Source of the DNA: an uncultured Streptococcus sp.
Lineage (GTDB): Bacteria; Bacillota; Bacilli; Lactobacillales; Streptococcaceae
Assembly: GCF_938036805.1 (NCBI RefSeq)
Contig: NZ_CALHWC010000179.1
Location: 1-9,658, forward strand
Direction: 5' to 3'
DNA: 9,658 nt
The notes beneath the pieces were generated by a model. It was not told the origin of the DNA. It did not search any database and saw nothing but the letters and a program-made list of their open reading frames with translations. Both the position numbers and the translations under genes were made by a program. This document shows positions 1 through 6,202 of the stretch, piece after piece; position 1 is the first letter of the stretch, and every line of letters begins with the position of its first letter.

Positions 1-1601
1 CCTGGCATGGTCATGACATCTCCTGTCAAAGCCACGATAAAGCCTGCCCCAAGTTTTGGTACCAATTCACGAATGGTGATTTCAAAGTTTTCTGGTGCTC
101 CCAGAGCAGCAGGATTGTCTGAGAAGCTATACTGTGTTTTGGCCATACAGATTGGCAGCTTGTCCCAGCCATTCTTGACAATTTCCCGAATCTGAGTCTG
201 CGCTTTTTTCTCAAAGCTTACTTTTGAACCGCGATAGATTTCAGTAACAATTTTCTCGATCTTCTCTTCGATAGTTGAGTCATTGTCATAAAGACGAGTG
301 TAGTGTGCTGGTTTTTCGTCAATGGTTTTGACTACAGTTTCAGCTAGAGCCACACCGCCTTCAGCGCCATCAGCCCAGACACTGGCAAGCTCGACAGGTA
401 CCCCGATTTCTGCACAGAGTTCCTTAAGCGTAGCAATTTCAGCTTCCGTATCAGAGACAAATTCATTGATGGCCACGACCGCTGGAATACCGAACTTACG
501 GATATTTTCAACGTGGCGTTTAAGGTTTGCAAAGCCAGCTCGTACCGCCTCAACATTTTCTTCAGTAAGTGCATCCTTAGCCACACCACCATTCATCTTG
601 AGGGCACGAAGTGTTGCGACAATTACCACTGCATCTGGAGAAGTTGGTAAGTTCGGAGTCTTGATATCGAGGAATTTCTCAGCGCCAAGGTCTGCACCGA
701 AGCCAGCCTCTGTCACTGTATAATCAGCCAAGCGTAGCGCTGTGCTAGTCGCCAAAACAGAGTTACATCCATGGGCGATATTGGCAAACGGTCCACCATG
801 AACAAAGGCTGGTGTTCCGTAAATGGTCTGTACCAGATTTGGCTTAATTGCATCTTTCAAGACTAATGCCAAGGCTCCTTCTACCTCAAGGTCACGAACG
901 TAGACTGGTGTGCGGTCATAACGATAACCGATAACAATGTTTGCCAAGCGATTTTTCAAATCTTCAATATCCGTAGCTAAGCAAAGAATCGCCATAATTT
1001 CAGAAGCGACTGTGATATCAAAACCATCTTCGCGTGGAATACCGTTAACTGGACTTCCTAATCCAATCGTTACATGGCGAAGGGCCCGGTCATTCAGGTC
1101 AACCACCCGTTTCCAGATAATGCGACGTTGATCGATTCCCAGAGCATTTCCCTGATGAAGATGATTGTCAATGAGAGCAGACAAGGCATTATTAGCAGTC
1201 GTAATGGCGTGCATGTCACCAGTAAAATGTAAGTTAATATCTTCCATCGGTAGGACTTGCGCGTGACCGCCACCAGCTGCTCCTCCTTTGATCCCCATCA
1301 CTGGTCCCAAGGACGGTTCGCGAATGGCAATCATCGTTTTCTTGCCAATTTTGTTGAGTGCATCAGCTAATCCAATGGTAATGGTAGACTTACCTTCTCC
1401 TGCTGGCGTTGGATTGATTGCTGTTACCAAGATCAGCTTGCCGACAGGATTTTTCGCTACTTCACGAATTTTGTCAAAACTGAGTTTGGTCTTGTACTTT
1501 CCGTACAGCTCCAAGTCGTCATAATCAATGCCAATCTTTTTTACTACATCCACAATGGGCTGTAATTCAACACTCTGAGCAATTTCGATATCTGTTTTCA
1601 T
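1..1601 (-). CDS. fhs: Formate-tetrahydrofolate ligase (10-formyl-THF synthetase), C-terminus cut by window edge
   Basis: Fhs is a cytoplasmic enzyme that makes 10-formyl-THF from formate, THF and ATP, feeding purine and formyl-methionine synthesis. Translating the minus strand from ATG 1601 gives one open frame of 533 codons to position 3. It begins MKTDIEIAQS and carries the ATP-binding loop TPAGEGKST (residues 65-73), REPSLGPVMGIKGG shortly after, GDMHAITTANNALSA, and near the end ALTGDVMTMPG. All are family hallmarks. The usual length is about 556 residues, so roughly 23 C-terminal residues lie outside the window. The start is set by a Shine-Dalgarno AGAGGAG (1609-1615) with suitable spacing and by match to the family N-terminus. 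It has its own extended -10 promoter. The gene is divergent from coaB, with the accessory block between them. No frameshift is seen. Confidence 0.97.
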   Translation of the reverse strand, partial: MKTDIEIAQSVELQPIVDVVKKIGIDYDDLELYGKYKTKLSFDKIREVAKNPVGKLILVTAINPTPAGEGKSTITIGLADALNKIGKKTMIAIREPSLGPVMGIKGGAAGGGHAQVLPMEDINLHFTGDMHAITTANNALSALIDNHLHQGNALGIDQRRIIWKRVVDLNDRALRHVTIGLGSPVNGIPREDGFDITVASEIMAILCLATDIEDLKNRLANIVIGYRYDRTPVYVRDLEVEGALALVLKDAIKPNLVQTIYGTPAFVHGGPFANIAHGCNSVLATSTALRLADYTVTEAGFGADLGAEKFLDIKTPNLPTSPDAVVIVATLRALKMNGGVAKDALTEENVEAVRAGFANLKRHVENIRKFGIPAVVAINEFVSDTEAEIATLKELCAEIGVPVELASVWADGAEGGVALAETVVKTIDEKPAHYTRLYDNDSTIEEKIEKIVTEIYRGSKVSFEKKAQTQIREIVKNGWDKLPICMAKTQYSFSDNPAALGAPENFEITIRELVPKLGAGFIVALTGDVMTMP

Positions 1602-1629
1602 TAAGGAACTCCTCTAATTTGATAAAACT

Positions 1630-1658
1630 ATTATACCAGATAAGAATTAAATCTGCAC
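1630..1658 (-). promoter_or_regulatory. fhs promoter (extended -10)
   Basis: On the minus strand a perfect TATAAT (1630-1635) is preceded by TGG, giving the extended -10 form TGnTATAAT. The hexamer 17 bp upstream is GTGCAG (1653-1658), a poor -35, as is common with extended -10 promoters. The predicted start is near 1623, leaving a leader of about 20 nt that contains the AGAGGAG ribosome site. The promoter begins only a few bases past the stop codon of the decayed gene (1661-1663), and no terminator separates them. Confidence 0.7.
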
Positions 1659-1660
1659 AT

Positions 1661-2323
1661 TTAAAGTCCAATAGTAACATAACGTTCGGTAATTACTTCA
1701 TTTTTTTCATACAATACATCTTTTTTAATAAAAAATGACTTATCTTCTTCAGTTTTAGCTAAACTTTCTAAAGATTTAATATCTTCCTCTGATATCCCTT
1801 TACTAAGATTGTTCAGTACACCAGTAAGCTTCTTATTAAACTTACTAGTACCCTCTTTATTTGTATTTGAGGTTTCTTCAGACTTTTGTTTAGTAGCAAA
1901 GGCACTCGAACCCGGCTCACGAACACTCTTAACACCAAAATACCCACCCATCGATAAAGCACCTAGAGCAAGTACACTAGCAGTCACCAAACCTAACTTA
2001 CGAAGAAGAAATTTCGAAGATCCTTTTTTATCTTCTTTATAGCTATCTTCCTCAAACTGTAACTTTTACATCGGAGTTAATTCTTTGATTTCTCCATTAG
2101 GTATAAACCAGTTTAGGTACTCACCATCTTTTAATACAAAGGACTCTTTAGATACTAAATTCTCTGCTTTAGCAACCTCAAGTAGCTTATTTAAGTATTC
2201 TTCTTCCTCTCCAAAAGAAAAAGTACCACTCTCTAAACCTCTTTTTACGTTCCTTACAATACCAGCTTTTACATATAAATTAGCATCTTCCATAAATTTT
2301 AGTAAATCTCTATCTATAGACAT
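1661..2323 (-). pseudogene. Unknown single-pass membrane protein gene interrupted by an in-frame TAA
   Basis: The minus-strand frame from ATG 2323 runs 85 codons to TAA at 2066-2068. It then continues in the same frame for 134 more codons to TAA 1661-1663, 220 positions in all. The first part is charged and soluble. After the stop, KLQFEEDSYKEDKK leads into a basic stretch and one hydrophobic segment (about 109-131, LVTASVLALGALSMGGYFG). A Lys/Ser/Glu-rich tail of about 90 residues follows. The second part has no ATG before the membrane segment. Its first possible starts are TTG (1990) and GTG (1987), inside the basic/hydrophobic junction, without a good ribosome site. The simplest reading is one type II-like membrane protein inactivated by a single nonsense change. 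Readthrough or two separate genes are less likely. I do not recognise the family and propose no function. The ribosome site before 2323 is GAGGGTGG. Confidence 0.7.
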
Positions 2324-2370
2324 AACAACACCACCCTCTAGAGTTTACTAAATATAACTTTATTCACCAC

Positions 2371-2405
2371 AAATAAAAAATAACCCCTAGACCGTAGTCT
2401 AGGGG
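2371..2405 (-). terminator. Intrinsic terminator of the surface-protein gene
   Basis: On the minus strand, starting 9 nt after the TAA of the surface-protein gene, CCCCTAGAC - TACG - GTCTAGGGG forms a perfect 9-bp, GC-rich stem with a four-base loop (2384-2405). It is followed by the T-rich run TTATTTTTTATTT (2371-2383). This should stop transcription before the decayed membrane-protein gene. Confidence 0.92.
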
Positions 2406-2413
2406 AGCTAAGA

Positions 2414-4942
2414 TTACAATTCTTCTGTTTTCTTTTTAAGAACCAGAGCTCCAAGGATAGATACTCCCAATAGAGCCAACACTGAGTAAGACTCACCAGT
2501 ATTCGGCAAAGCATTACCTTTAGCATCAGCAGGTTTAGGAGCGTAAGTCGTGGAAACTACCTTAGAGTTTTGAGTAGTTTTAACTACATCAACATTAACT
2601 TTGCTAGTTTTGTTTTGGAACTCACCTTTATTTTGAGTACCTTCAACTTTTGTAGTTGGAGCAGGTACAAGAACTTCTGGAACTTCTTGCTTAGGAAGTT
2701 TACCTTCAAGCTCGGTAACTTTAGCTTTAGCAGTAGCTTCAGCTTCTTTAGCAACTTCAAGAGCTTTTTTAGCTTCTTCTAGCTTAGCAAGAGCCTTAGT
2801 TTCAGCATCTTTGAGCTTAGGAAGAGCTTCAGAAAGTTCTTTTACTTTACCTTCTTTGTTAGTAAGGACAATTTTAGCTTCGTTCAATACCTTAGTAGCT
2901 TGAATTAGGTTGTCGTAAGCCTTAGTTAAGTTTTTACGAGCAGTGAGAAGATTAGTACGAGCAGTATTCTCTGCAACTTTAGCATCTTCAAGAGCCTTAG
3001 CAGAAACCTTAGCTTTAGCTTCAGCACCCGCAAGAGCAGTTTTCGCTTTAGCTACAGCGTTTTTCAAGTCTTCATACTTAGAGTCAACACCCTTAGTAGC
3101 CTTGTAGTCTGCAAGAGCCTTATCAGCTTTTGCTTTAGCTTCTTTAGCAGATGCCAACTTAGTCTGAGCTACTGGCAAAGCAAGTTTAGCTTCAGCAATG
3201 GCTTTTGTGTTACCTTCAGATTTCTTAGCATTAGTAAGCTCTTCTTGAGCTTTAGTCAATTCTGCTTTAACCTTAGTAAGTTCGCCCTCGATTTGAGCAA
3301 CTTTAGGGTTTACAGAAGAAGTAGTACCCCCACCCCGTGAGAAAGTAAACACAGAACCTACACGGTGGGCATCACCAGCACCGAAGTTAGTCTTGAAAGA
3401 TACCCCAAGTTGCAAACCGTCTTTAGCCAGTTCTTCAATACGCTGTACACGATTGAACTTAGCGTTCCCACCTTTTTTAGTGTTATAGTACATATCCAAT
3501 ACAGAATTATGTACCATACCCATTAAATCGTCGAGTGAGTATTTGTTGATAGAGCGGACATCAGAAAATGTCTCTTTATCGCCAGTGTAAGCATCTGGCT
3601 CAAATTCGAATACTGCACGCAAGTTTTGGAATTTTGCAACCGCATCACGCCCTGTATAGAACTTCTGCGGAGCGTTTGATGGTGCAACACCACCACGAGT
3701 TGAAGAAACAGGGTGCAAACCAGACTCAAGGAATTCAGCAGTGTCGTTTGCAATTTTAGCAGATTCTTTTGTAGCAACAAACTCAGGTTCACCAATAGAG
3801 CGTTGGATTTGATTCATCAGACCAAGAGCATACGAAGTCAACTCTTCAACAACATTAGCTGGAAGACCATCTTTGAAGTCAACAGAGTACTTCTTAGTAG
3901 TATCATGACTACCAACTTTGTAGTCAATGATATCATTTAGAGCCGCTGGCAATACCCACATACCATTTGGTAAACGAACTGCACCTGGTGTGTTAGCATC
4001 TACGATACCTGAAAATGTACGACCATTACCATCTTTGACAGCTTTCTTCATAGCATCAACATTAGCAAATTTATTTGCTTTAGCTTCTTTATAAGCATCT
4101 GCAAATTTGGTAGATGTAGCACCAGTTACGGCATTTTGAGCGGCTTTCAAAGGAGTACCAGTTGTCGGTGTAACAATAGTAGCTTTTTTAGCTTCTTCAA
4201 GCTGAGAATTAAGCGATTTTTCTTTAGCTCCAAGAGTATCTACTTCTTTTTGAGCAGATTCGATAGTACCCTTACCTGTAGGCTGGTTAGCCTTCTTAGT
4301 AAGATTGTCTACAATTTGTTGTGACAAATTAACTTCGGCAGTAGCATCGTTTGAAGCCTTATCAAGTTCGTTAAGTTTGCTATCTTGAGCAGGCTTATAA
4401 TCTGAAAGAGCTTTCTCAGCATCAGATACCCCATCTTTTGTGTTTACCACAGCTACCTTATCTTCATTAGCTACCTTATTAGCTTTGTTTACAGCATCAG
4501 AAGCTTCTTTGTAAGATGACTCTGCCTTATTCACAGTAGCTTCTGTATCTTTTACAACACCTTCAGCTTTAGTAACAGCACTTTTTGCTTGTTCTACAGT
4601 TTCAGGTGTTACTTTGTTAGCATCATCAACGGCTTTTTTAGCTTCTTCGTGAGCTTTAGTAGCTTCAGTAGCTTCAGCTTGAGCGGTATTTACAGCCCCT
4701 TGAGCTGTTTCTACGGCTTTAGTAGCTTCAACTAGCTGACCTTTAGCTTCTTTGTACTGTTCTTCAACAGATACTTGGGGTTTAGTTACCTCTTCTGTTT
4801 TTGGAGCGTTTTCTTGTACCTCATCAGCAGATACCCCGTTCGCAGTTCCTACAGCAGTAAGAGCAATACCCGTTACAAAAGCACCAGTACGCAACTTGCG
4901 CATAAGAGGTTTACCTGTAGTTTTGATTGATTTTTTGAACAT
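2414..4942 (-). CDS. LPXTG-anchored SEC10/PgrA-type surface exclusion-like protein
   Basis: An 842-residue secreted protein predicted to be covalently attached to peptidoglycan by sortase. Order of parts: signal peptide (1-39, likely cut in VSA|DE); Ala/Lys/Glu-rich coiled coil (about 60-255); globular middle (about 275-540, including QRSIGEPEF, FYTGRDAVAKF, MVHNSVLDMYYNT and GDAHRVGSVFTF); second long coiled coil (about 546-750); Pro/Thr/Lys linker; LPNTGE (812-817), hydrophobic segment and KKK tail. I see no cysteine. This layout fits the SEC10/PgrA family, whose enterococcal member PrgA limits uptake of like plasmids by displaying a CAP/protease-like head on a long stalk. His 410, 478 and 526 are candidate head-domain active residues (inference). 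ATG 4942 has the ribosome site AAAGGAGAA. The signal peptide lacks a clear YSIRK motif. With no conjugation genes nearby, the role could equally be adhesion. Confidence 0.88.
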   Translation of the reverse strand: MFKKSIKTTGKPLMRKLRTGAFVTGIALTAVGTANGVSADEVQENAPKTEEVTKPQVSVEEQYKEAKGQLVEATKAVETAQGAVNTAQAEATEATKAHEEAKKAVDDANKVTPETVEQAKSAVTKAEGVVKDTEATVNKAESSYKEASDAVNKANKVANEDKVAVVNTKDGVSDAEKALSDYKPAQDSKLNELDKASNDATAEVNLSQQIVDNLTKKANQPTGKGTIESAQKEVDTLGAKEKSLNSQLEEAKKATIVTPTTGTPLKAAQNAVTGATSTKFADAYKEAKANKFANVDAMKKAVKDGNGRTFSGIVDANTPGAVRLPNGMWVLPAALNDIIDYKVGSHDTTKKYSVDFKDGLPANVVEELTSYALGLMNQIQRSIGEPEFVATKESAKIANDTAEFLESGLHPVSSTRGGVAPSNAPQKFYTGRDAVAKFQNLRAVFEFEPDAYTGDKETFSDVRSINKYSLDDLMGMVHNSVLDMYYNTKKGGNAKFNRVQRIEELAKDGLQLGVSFKTNFGAGDAHRVGSVFTFSRGGGTTSSVNPKVAQIEGELTKVKAELTKAQEELTNAKKSEGNTKAIAEAKLALPVAQTKLASAKEAKAKADKALADYKATKGVDSKYEDLKNAVAKAKTALAGAEAKAKVSAKALEDAKVAENTARTNLLTARKNLTKAYDNLIQATKVLNEAKIVLTNKEGKVKELSEALPKLKDAETKALAKLEEAKKALEVAKEAEATAKAKVTELEGKLPKQEVPEVLVPAPTTKVEGTQNKGEFQNKTSKVNVDVVKTTQNSKVVSTTYAPKPADAKGNALPNTGESYSVLALLGVSILGALVLKKKTEEL

Positions 4943-4984
4943 ATTTGTTCTCCTTTTAAATATTTATTTAATTTTTATAAGACT

Positions 4985-4992
4985 ATTATACA
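4985..4992 (-). promoter_or_regulatory. -10 element of the surface-protein gene promoter
   Basis: The minus strand has TG directly followed by a perfect TATAAT (4985-4990). This predicts a start near 4978 and an AT-rich leader of about 36 nt with the ribosome site AAAGGAGAA before ATG 4942. The -35 position is only a T-rich run and falls inside the 4994-5036 palindrome, so the promoter may depend on, or be blocked by, a protein bound there. The leader also contains the AT palindrome TTAAATA-AA-TATTTAA (4956-4971). Confidence 0.6.
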
Positions 4993-4993
4993 T

Positions 4994-5036
4994 CCAAACT
5001 TTTATTTAAAAAAGTTTTTCGAATAAAAATGTTTGG
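4994..5036. repeat. 43-bp imperfect palindrome upstream of the surface-protein gene
   Basis: The arms CCAAACTTTTATT (4994-5006) and AATAAAAATGTTTGG (5022-5036) pair with small bulges around a core that is itself near-palindromic (AAAAAAGTTTTT). It sits between the stop codon of the 66-residue gene and the -10 of the surface-protein gene, covering the expected -35. The minus strand has no T-run after the stem, so it is not a standard terminator. An operator for a dimeric regulator is the more natural reading (inference). Confidence 0.6.
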
Positions 5037-5052
5037 TTAATGACAAAAATTT

Positions 5053-5253
5053 CTATTTAGAAGATTCACCCATCTCCTCTAAGATACCCCTCTTTATTAG
5101 AGTTAGCTTATACAAAGTATCTACTGCTAAGTTTTTAGAGTTTCTAGAGTAACTAGGATTCTCCCCAAATACTAACTTTAAATACTCAAAAGCCTTATCA
5201 TAAATTTCATCAATTTCTTCTAATTTATCCATAATTTCTTTTAATTTATTCAT
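5053..5253 (-). CDS. Small helical protein of unknown function (66 aa)
   Basis: I chose ATG 5253, which lies five bases after the near-perfect ribosome site AAAAGGAGG (5258-5266). A longer frame starting 18 bases upstream would place that site inside the gene. The product begins MNKLKEIMDKLEEIDEIYDK and is mostly charged, with no signal peptide or membrane segment, so it should be cytoplasmic. Two helices are suggested: about residues 1-32 and 43-62, split by the GENPSYSRNSK turn. It ends 110 bp before the surface-protein gene on the same strand and has its own TATAAT. I do not recognise the family. Its position suggests a partner or regulator of the surface protein, but nothing in the sequence (no helix-turn-helix I can defend) proves it. 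A bacteriocin-immunity-like protein was considered but is unsupported. Confidence 0.75.
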   Translation of the reverse strand: MNKLKEIMDKLEEIDEIYDKAFEYLKLVFGENPSYSRNSKNLAVDTLYKLTLIKRGILEEMGESSK

Positions 5254-5257
5254 AAAA

Positions 5258-5278
5258 CCTCCTTTTACCAATATTATA
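5258..5278 (-). promoter_or_regulatory. -10 box and ribosome site of the 66-aa gene, very short leader
   Basis: A perfect TATAAT (5273-5278) on the minus strand is followed by ATTGGT and then AAAAGGAGG (5258-5266). The predicted transcription start, 6-8 bases past the -10, falls at about 5265-5267. The ribosome site would then be the very first bases of the message. No good -35 is visible (TCTTCT at 17-bp spacing), and that region overlaps the 5292-5328 terminator. Confidence 0.5.
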
Positions 5279-5291
5279 TACTAATTCATTT

Positions 5292-5328
5292 AAAAAGAAG
5301 AGACACTCCCCCAAAGGAATGCCTTTTT
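5292..5328. terminator. Bidirectional intrinsic terminator left behind the relict LPXTG gene
   Basis: GACACTCC (5302-5309) pairs with GGAATGCC (5316-5323), counting G-U pairs in the RNA. The stem is flanked by A-rich sequence on one side and TTTTT on the other. On the minus strand the hairpin is followed by TCTTCTTTTT, placed 19 bases after the relict stop codon, as expected for that gene's own terminator. On the plus strand it is followed by TTTTT, so it could stop both directions. Confidence 0.65.
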
Positions 5329-5346
5329 AACTTTCTACTAAAGAGA

Positions 5347-5460
5347 TTAGCCTCTCTTACGACGTCGGTTAAGACCAAGCGCACCGATACCAATCACTGC
5401 ACCTACAAGTCCTAGCAAGCTAGAAGCTTCACCAGTGCTAAGTTTGACTAAATTGAACCT
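5347..5460 (-). pseudogene. 3' relict of a sortase-anchored (LPXTG) surface protein
   Basis: Reading the minus strand to the TAA at 5347-5349 gives KLSTGEASSLLG, then a Gly/Ala/Val/Ile-rich hydrophobic segment, then NRRRKRG at the end. This is a full cell-wall sorting tail: LPXTG-like motif, membrane segment and positive tail. The proline of the motif is missing (LSTGE where LPSTGE is expected), and the frame is closed upstream by a stop at 5461-5463 with no start codon. Only about 31 residues of the original anchor remain, joined near 5440 to sequence that now forms the coaB upstream region. The rest of the gene was probably deleted. The tail differs from that of the intact surface protein nearby (LPNTGE...KKKTEEL), so it is not a local duplicate of it. 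Confidence 0.85.
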
Positions 5461-5475
5461 TAAGTTAATTTTATT

Positions 5476-5503
5476 TTACTAAATTCATTTTTTCTTGTAG
5501 AAT
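5476..5503 (+). promoter_or_regulatory. coaB promoter placing the start at or next to the ATG
   Basis: TTTACT (5476-5481) and TAGAAT (5498-5503) are separated by 16 bp. The base seven positions past the -10 is 5510, the A of the coaB ATG, so the main message may be leaderless. No Shine-Dalgarno sequence is present before the ATG. A second possible promoter, TTGACT (5444-5449) with a weak TAATTT (5467-5472) 17 bp on, starts inside the relict junction and would give a leader of about 30 nt, still without a ribosome site. Confidence 0.55.
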
Positions 5504-5509
5504 AAAGCT

Positions 5510-6202
5510 ATGAATATATTGATTACCTCTGGCGGAACGAGTGAAAAAATCGACCAAGTCCGCTCTATCACCAATCATTCAACGGGTCAACTTGGGAAAA
5601 TGATAGCCGAGCATTGTTTGGCAGAGGGTGCTTCGGTGACTCTGCTAACAACGGCAAAAGCTGTTAAACCGGATCCGCATGAAAAACTAACGATTAAGAT
5701 TATCGAAGATACAGAGCAGCTCCTGACAACCATGGAAGAGCTGGTAGCAGCTCATGATGTGCTCATTCATTCAATGGCTGTTTCTGACTATAAACCAGTG
5801 TACATGGCAAGATTTGAGGAGGTTCTTGCTAGTTCAGATGTGACAGAGTTTCTGGAAAAAAGTAATTCTGAAAGTAAGATTTCGTCTTCTGATGACTATC
5901 AGGTACTTTTCCTCAAGAAAAATCCTAAAATTATCAGCAAGGTCAAGGAATGGAATCCCAATATTCGATTGATTGGCTTCAAGCTCTTGGTTGGCGTTTC
6001 TAAAGAAGAGTTACTGGCTGCTGCTAGAGCCAGCCTTGAAAAAAATCAGGCTGAATTAATTGTAGCCAACGATTTGACTGAAATTTCTAGCGGGCAACAC
6101 CACGCCTATCTCCTAGGAGCAGACACTGTCACAGAAGCTTTCTCCAAAGAAGAAATTGCTGAACAATTGTTAAGCCATATCCAGAAAGGAGACAGTTCAT
6201 GA
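5510..6202 (+). CDS. coaB: Phosphopantothenate-cysteine ligase (stand-alone CoaB)
   Basis: CoaB joins 4'-phosphopantothenate to cysteine, using a nucleotide triphosphate (CTP in most bacterial forms), to give 4'-phosphopantothenoylcysteine, the substrate of CoaC. The 230-residue cytoplasmic protein opens with ILITSGGTSEKID and VRSITNHSTGQLGK (nucleotide-binding region). It has SMAVSDY at 88-94, LKKNPKII at 135-142, GFKL at 156-159 and IVANDL at 184-189, whose Asn 187 corresponds to the conserved active-site Asn. It is separate from CoaC, as in streptococci and enterococci; most bacteria fuse the two. The start at 5510 matches the family N-terminus although there is no ribosome site. The stop overlaps the coaC start as ATGA, indicating coupled translation. 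Residues about 118-128 (SNSESKISSSDD) form a low-complexity loop. Confidence 0.96.
   Translation: MNILITSGGTSEKIDQVRSITNHSTGQLGKMIAEHCLAEGASVTLLTTAKAVKPDPHEKLTIKIIEDTEQLLTTMEELVAAHDVLIHSMAVSDYKPVYMARFEEVLASSDVTEFLEKSNSESKISSSDDYQVLFLKKNPKIISKVKEWNPNIRLIGFKLLVGVSKEELLAAARASLEKNQAELIVANDLTEISSGQHHAYLLGADTVTEAFSKEEIAEQLLSHIQKGDSS

Noticed and set aside
322..723. Plus-strand open frames across fhs, such as 322-723 and 1288-1524
   Set aside because: fhs reads cleanly on the minus strand through all of this. The plus-strand products are Ser/Thr-rich shadows.
1661..1990. A separate 109-residue gene starting with TTG at 1990
   Set aside because: The start lies just before the membrane segment, has no good ribosome site, and cuts off an in-frame charged lead-in that continues back to the TAA at 2066-2068. 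It is better explained as the second half of one broken gene.
3523..3940. Open frames on both strands inside the surface-protein gene (for example 3523-3795 minus, 3713-3940 plus)
   Set aside because: They are out-of-frame or antisense shadows of the 842-residue gene, have no ribosome sites and give unlikely compositions.
2570..4870. CRISPR-like or tandem DNA repeats suggested by recurring TTTAGCTTC-type words
   Set aside because: Spacing is irregular. The words come from Ala/Lys/Glu codons in the coiled coils of the surface protein, not from a repeat array.
4994..5036. The palindrome as a terminator for the 66-aa gene
   Set aside because: On the minus strand the stem is followed by ATGTATAATAG instead of a T-run, and the stem is AT-rich with weak ends.
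5053..5253. Bacteriocin immunity protein
   Set aside because: Small size and helical make-up are suggestive, but it is shorter than the common immunity families, has no recognisable motif, and no bacteriocin gene is nearby.
1661..5460. An insertion sequence, integrative element or att site bounding the accessory block
   Set aside because: I found no transposase or integrase frame, no tRNA gene, and no convincing terminal inverted or direct repeats at the two edges.
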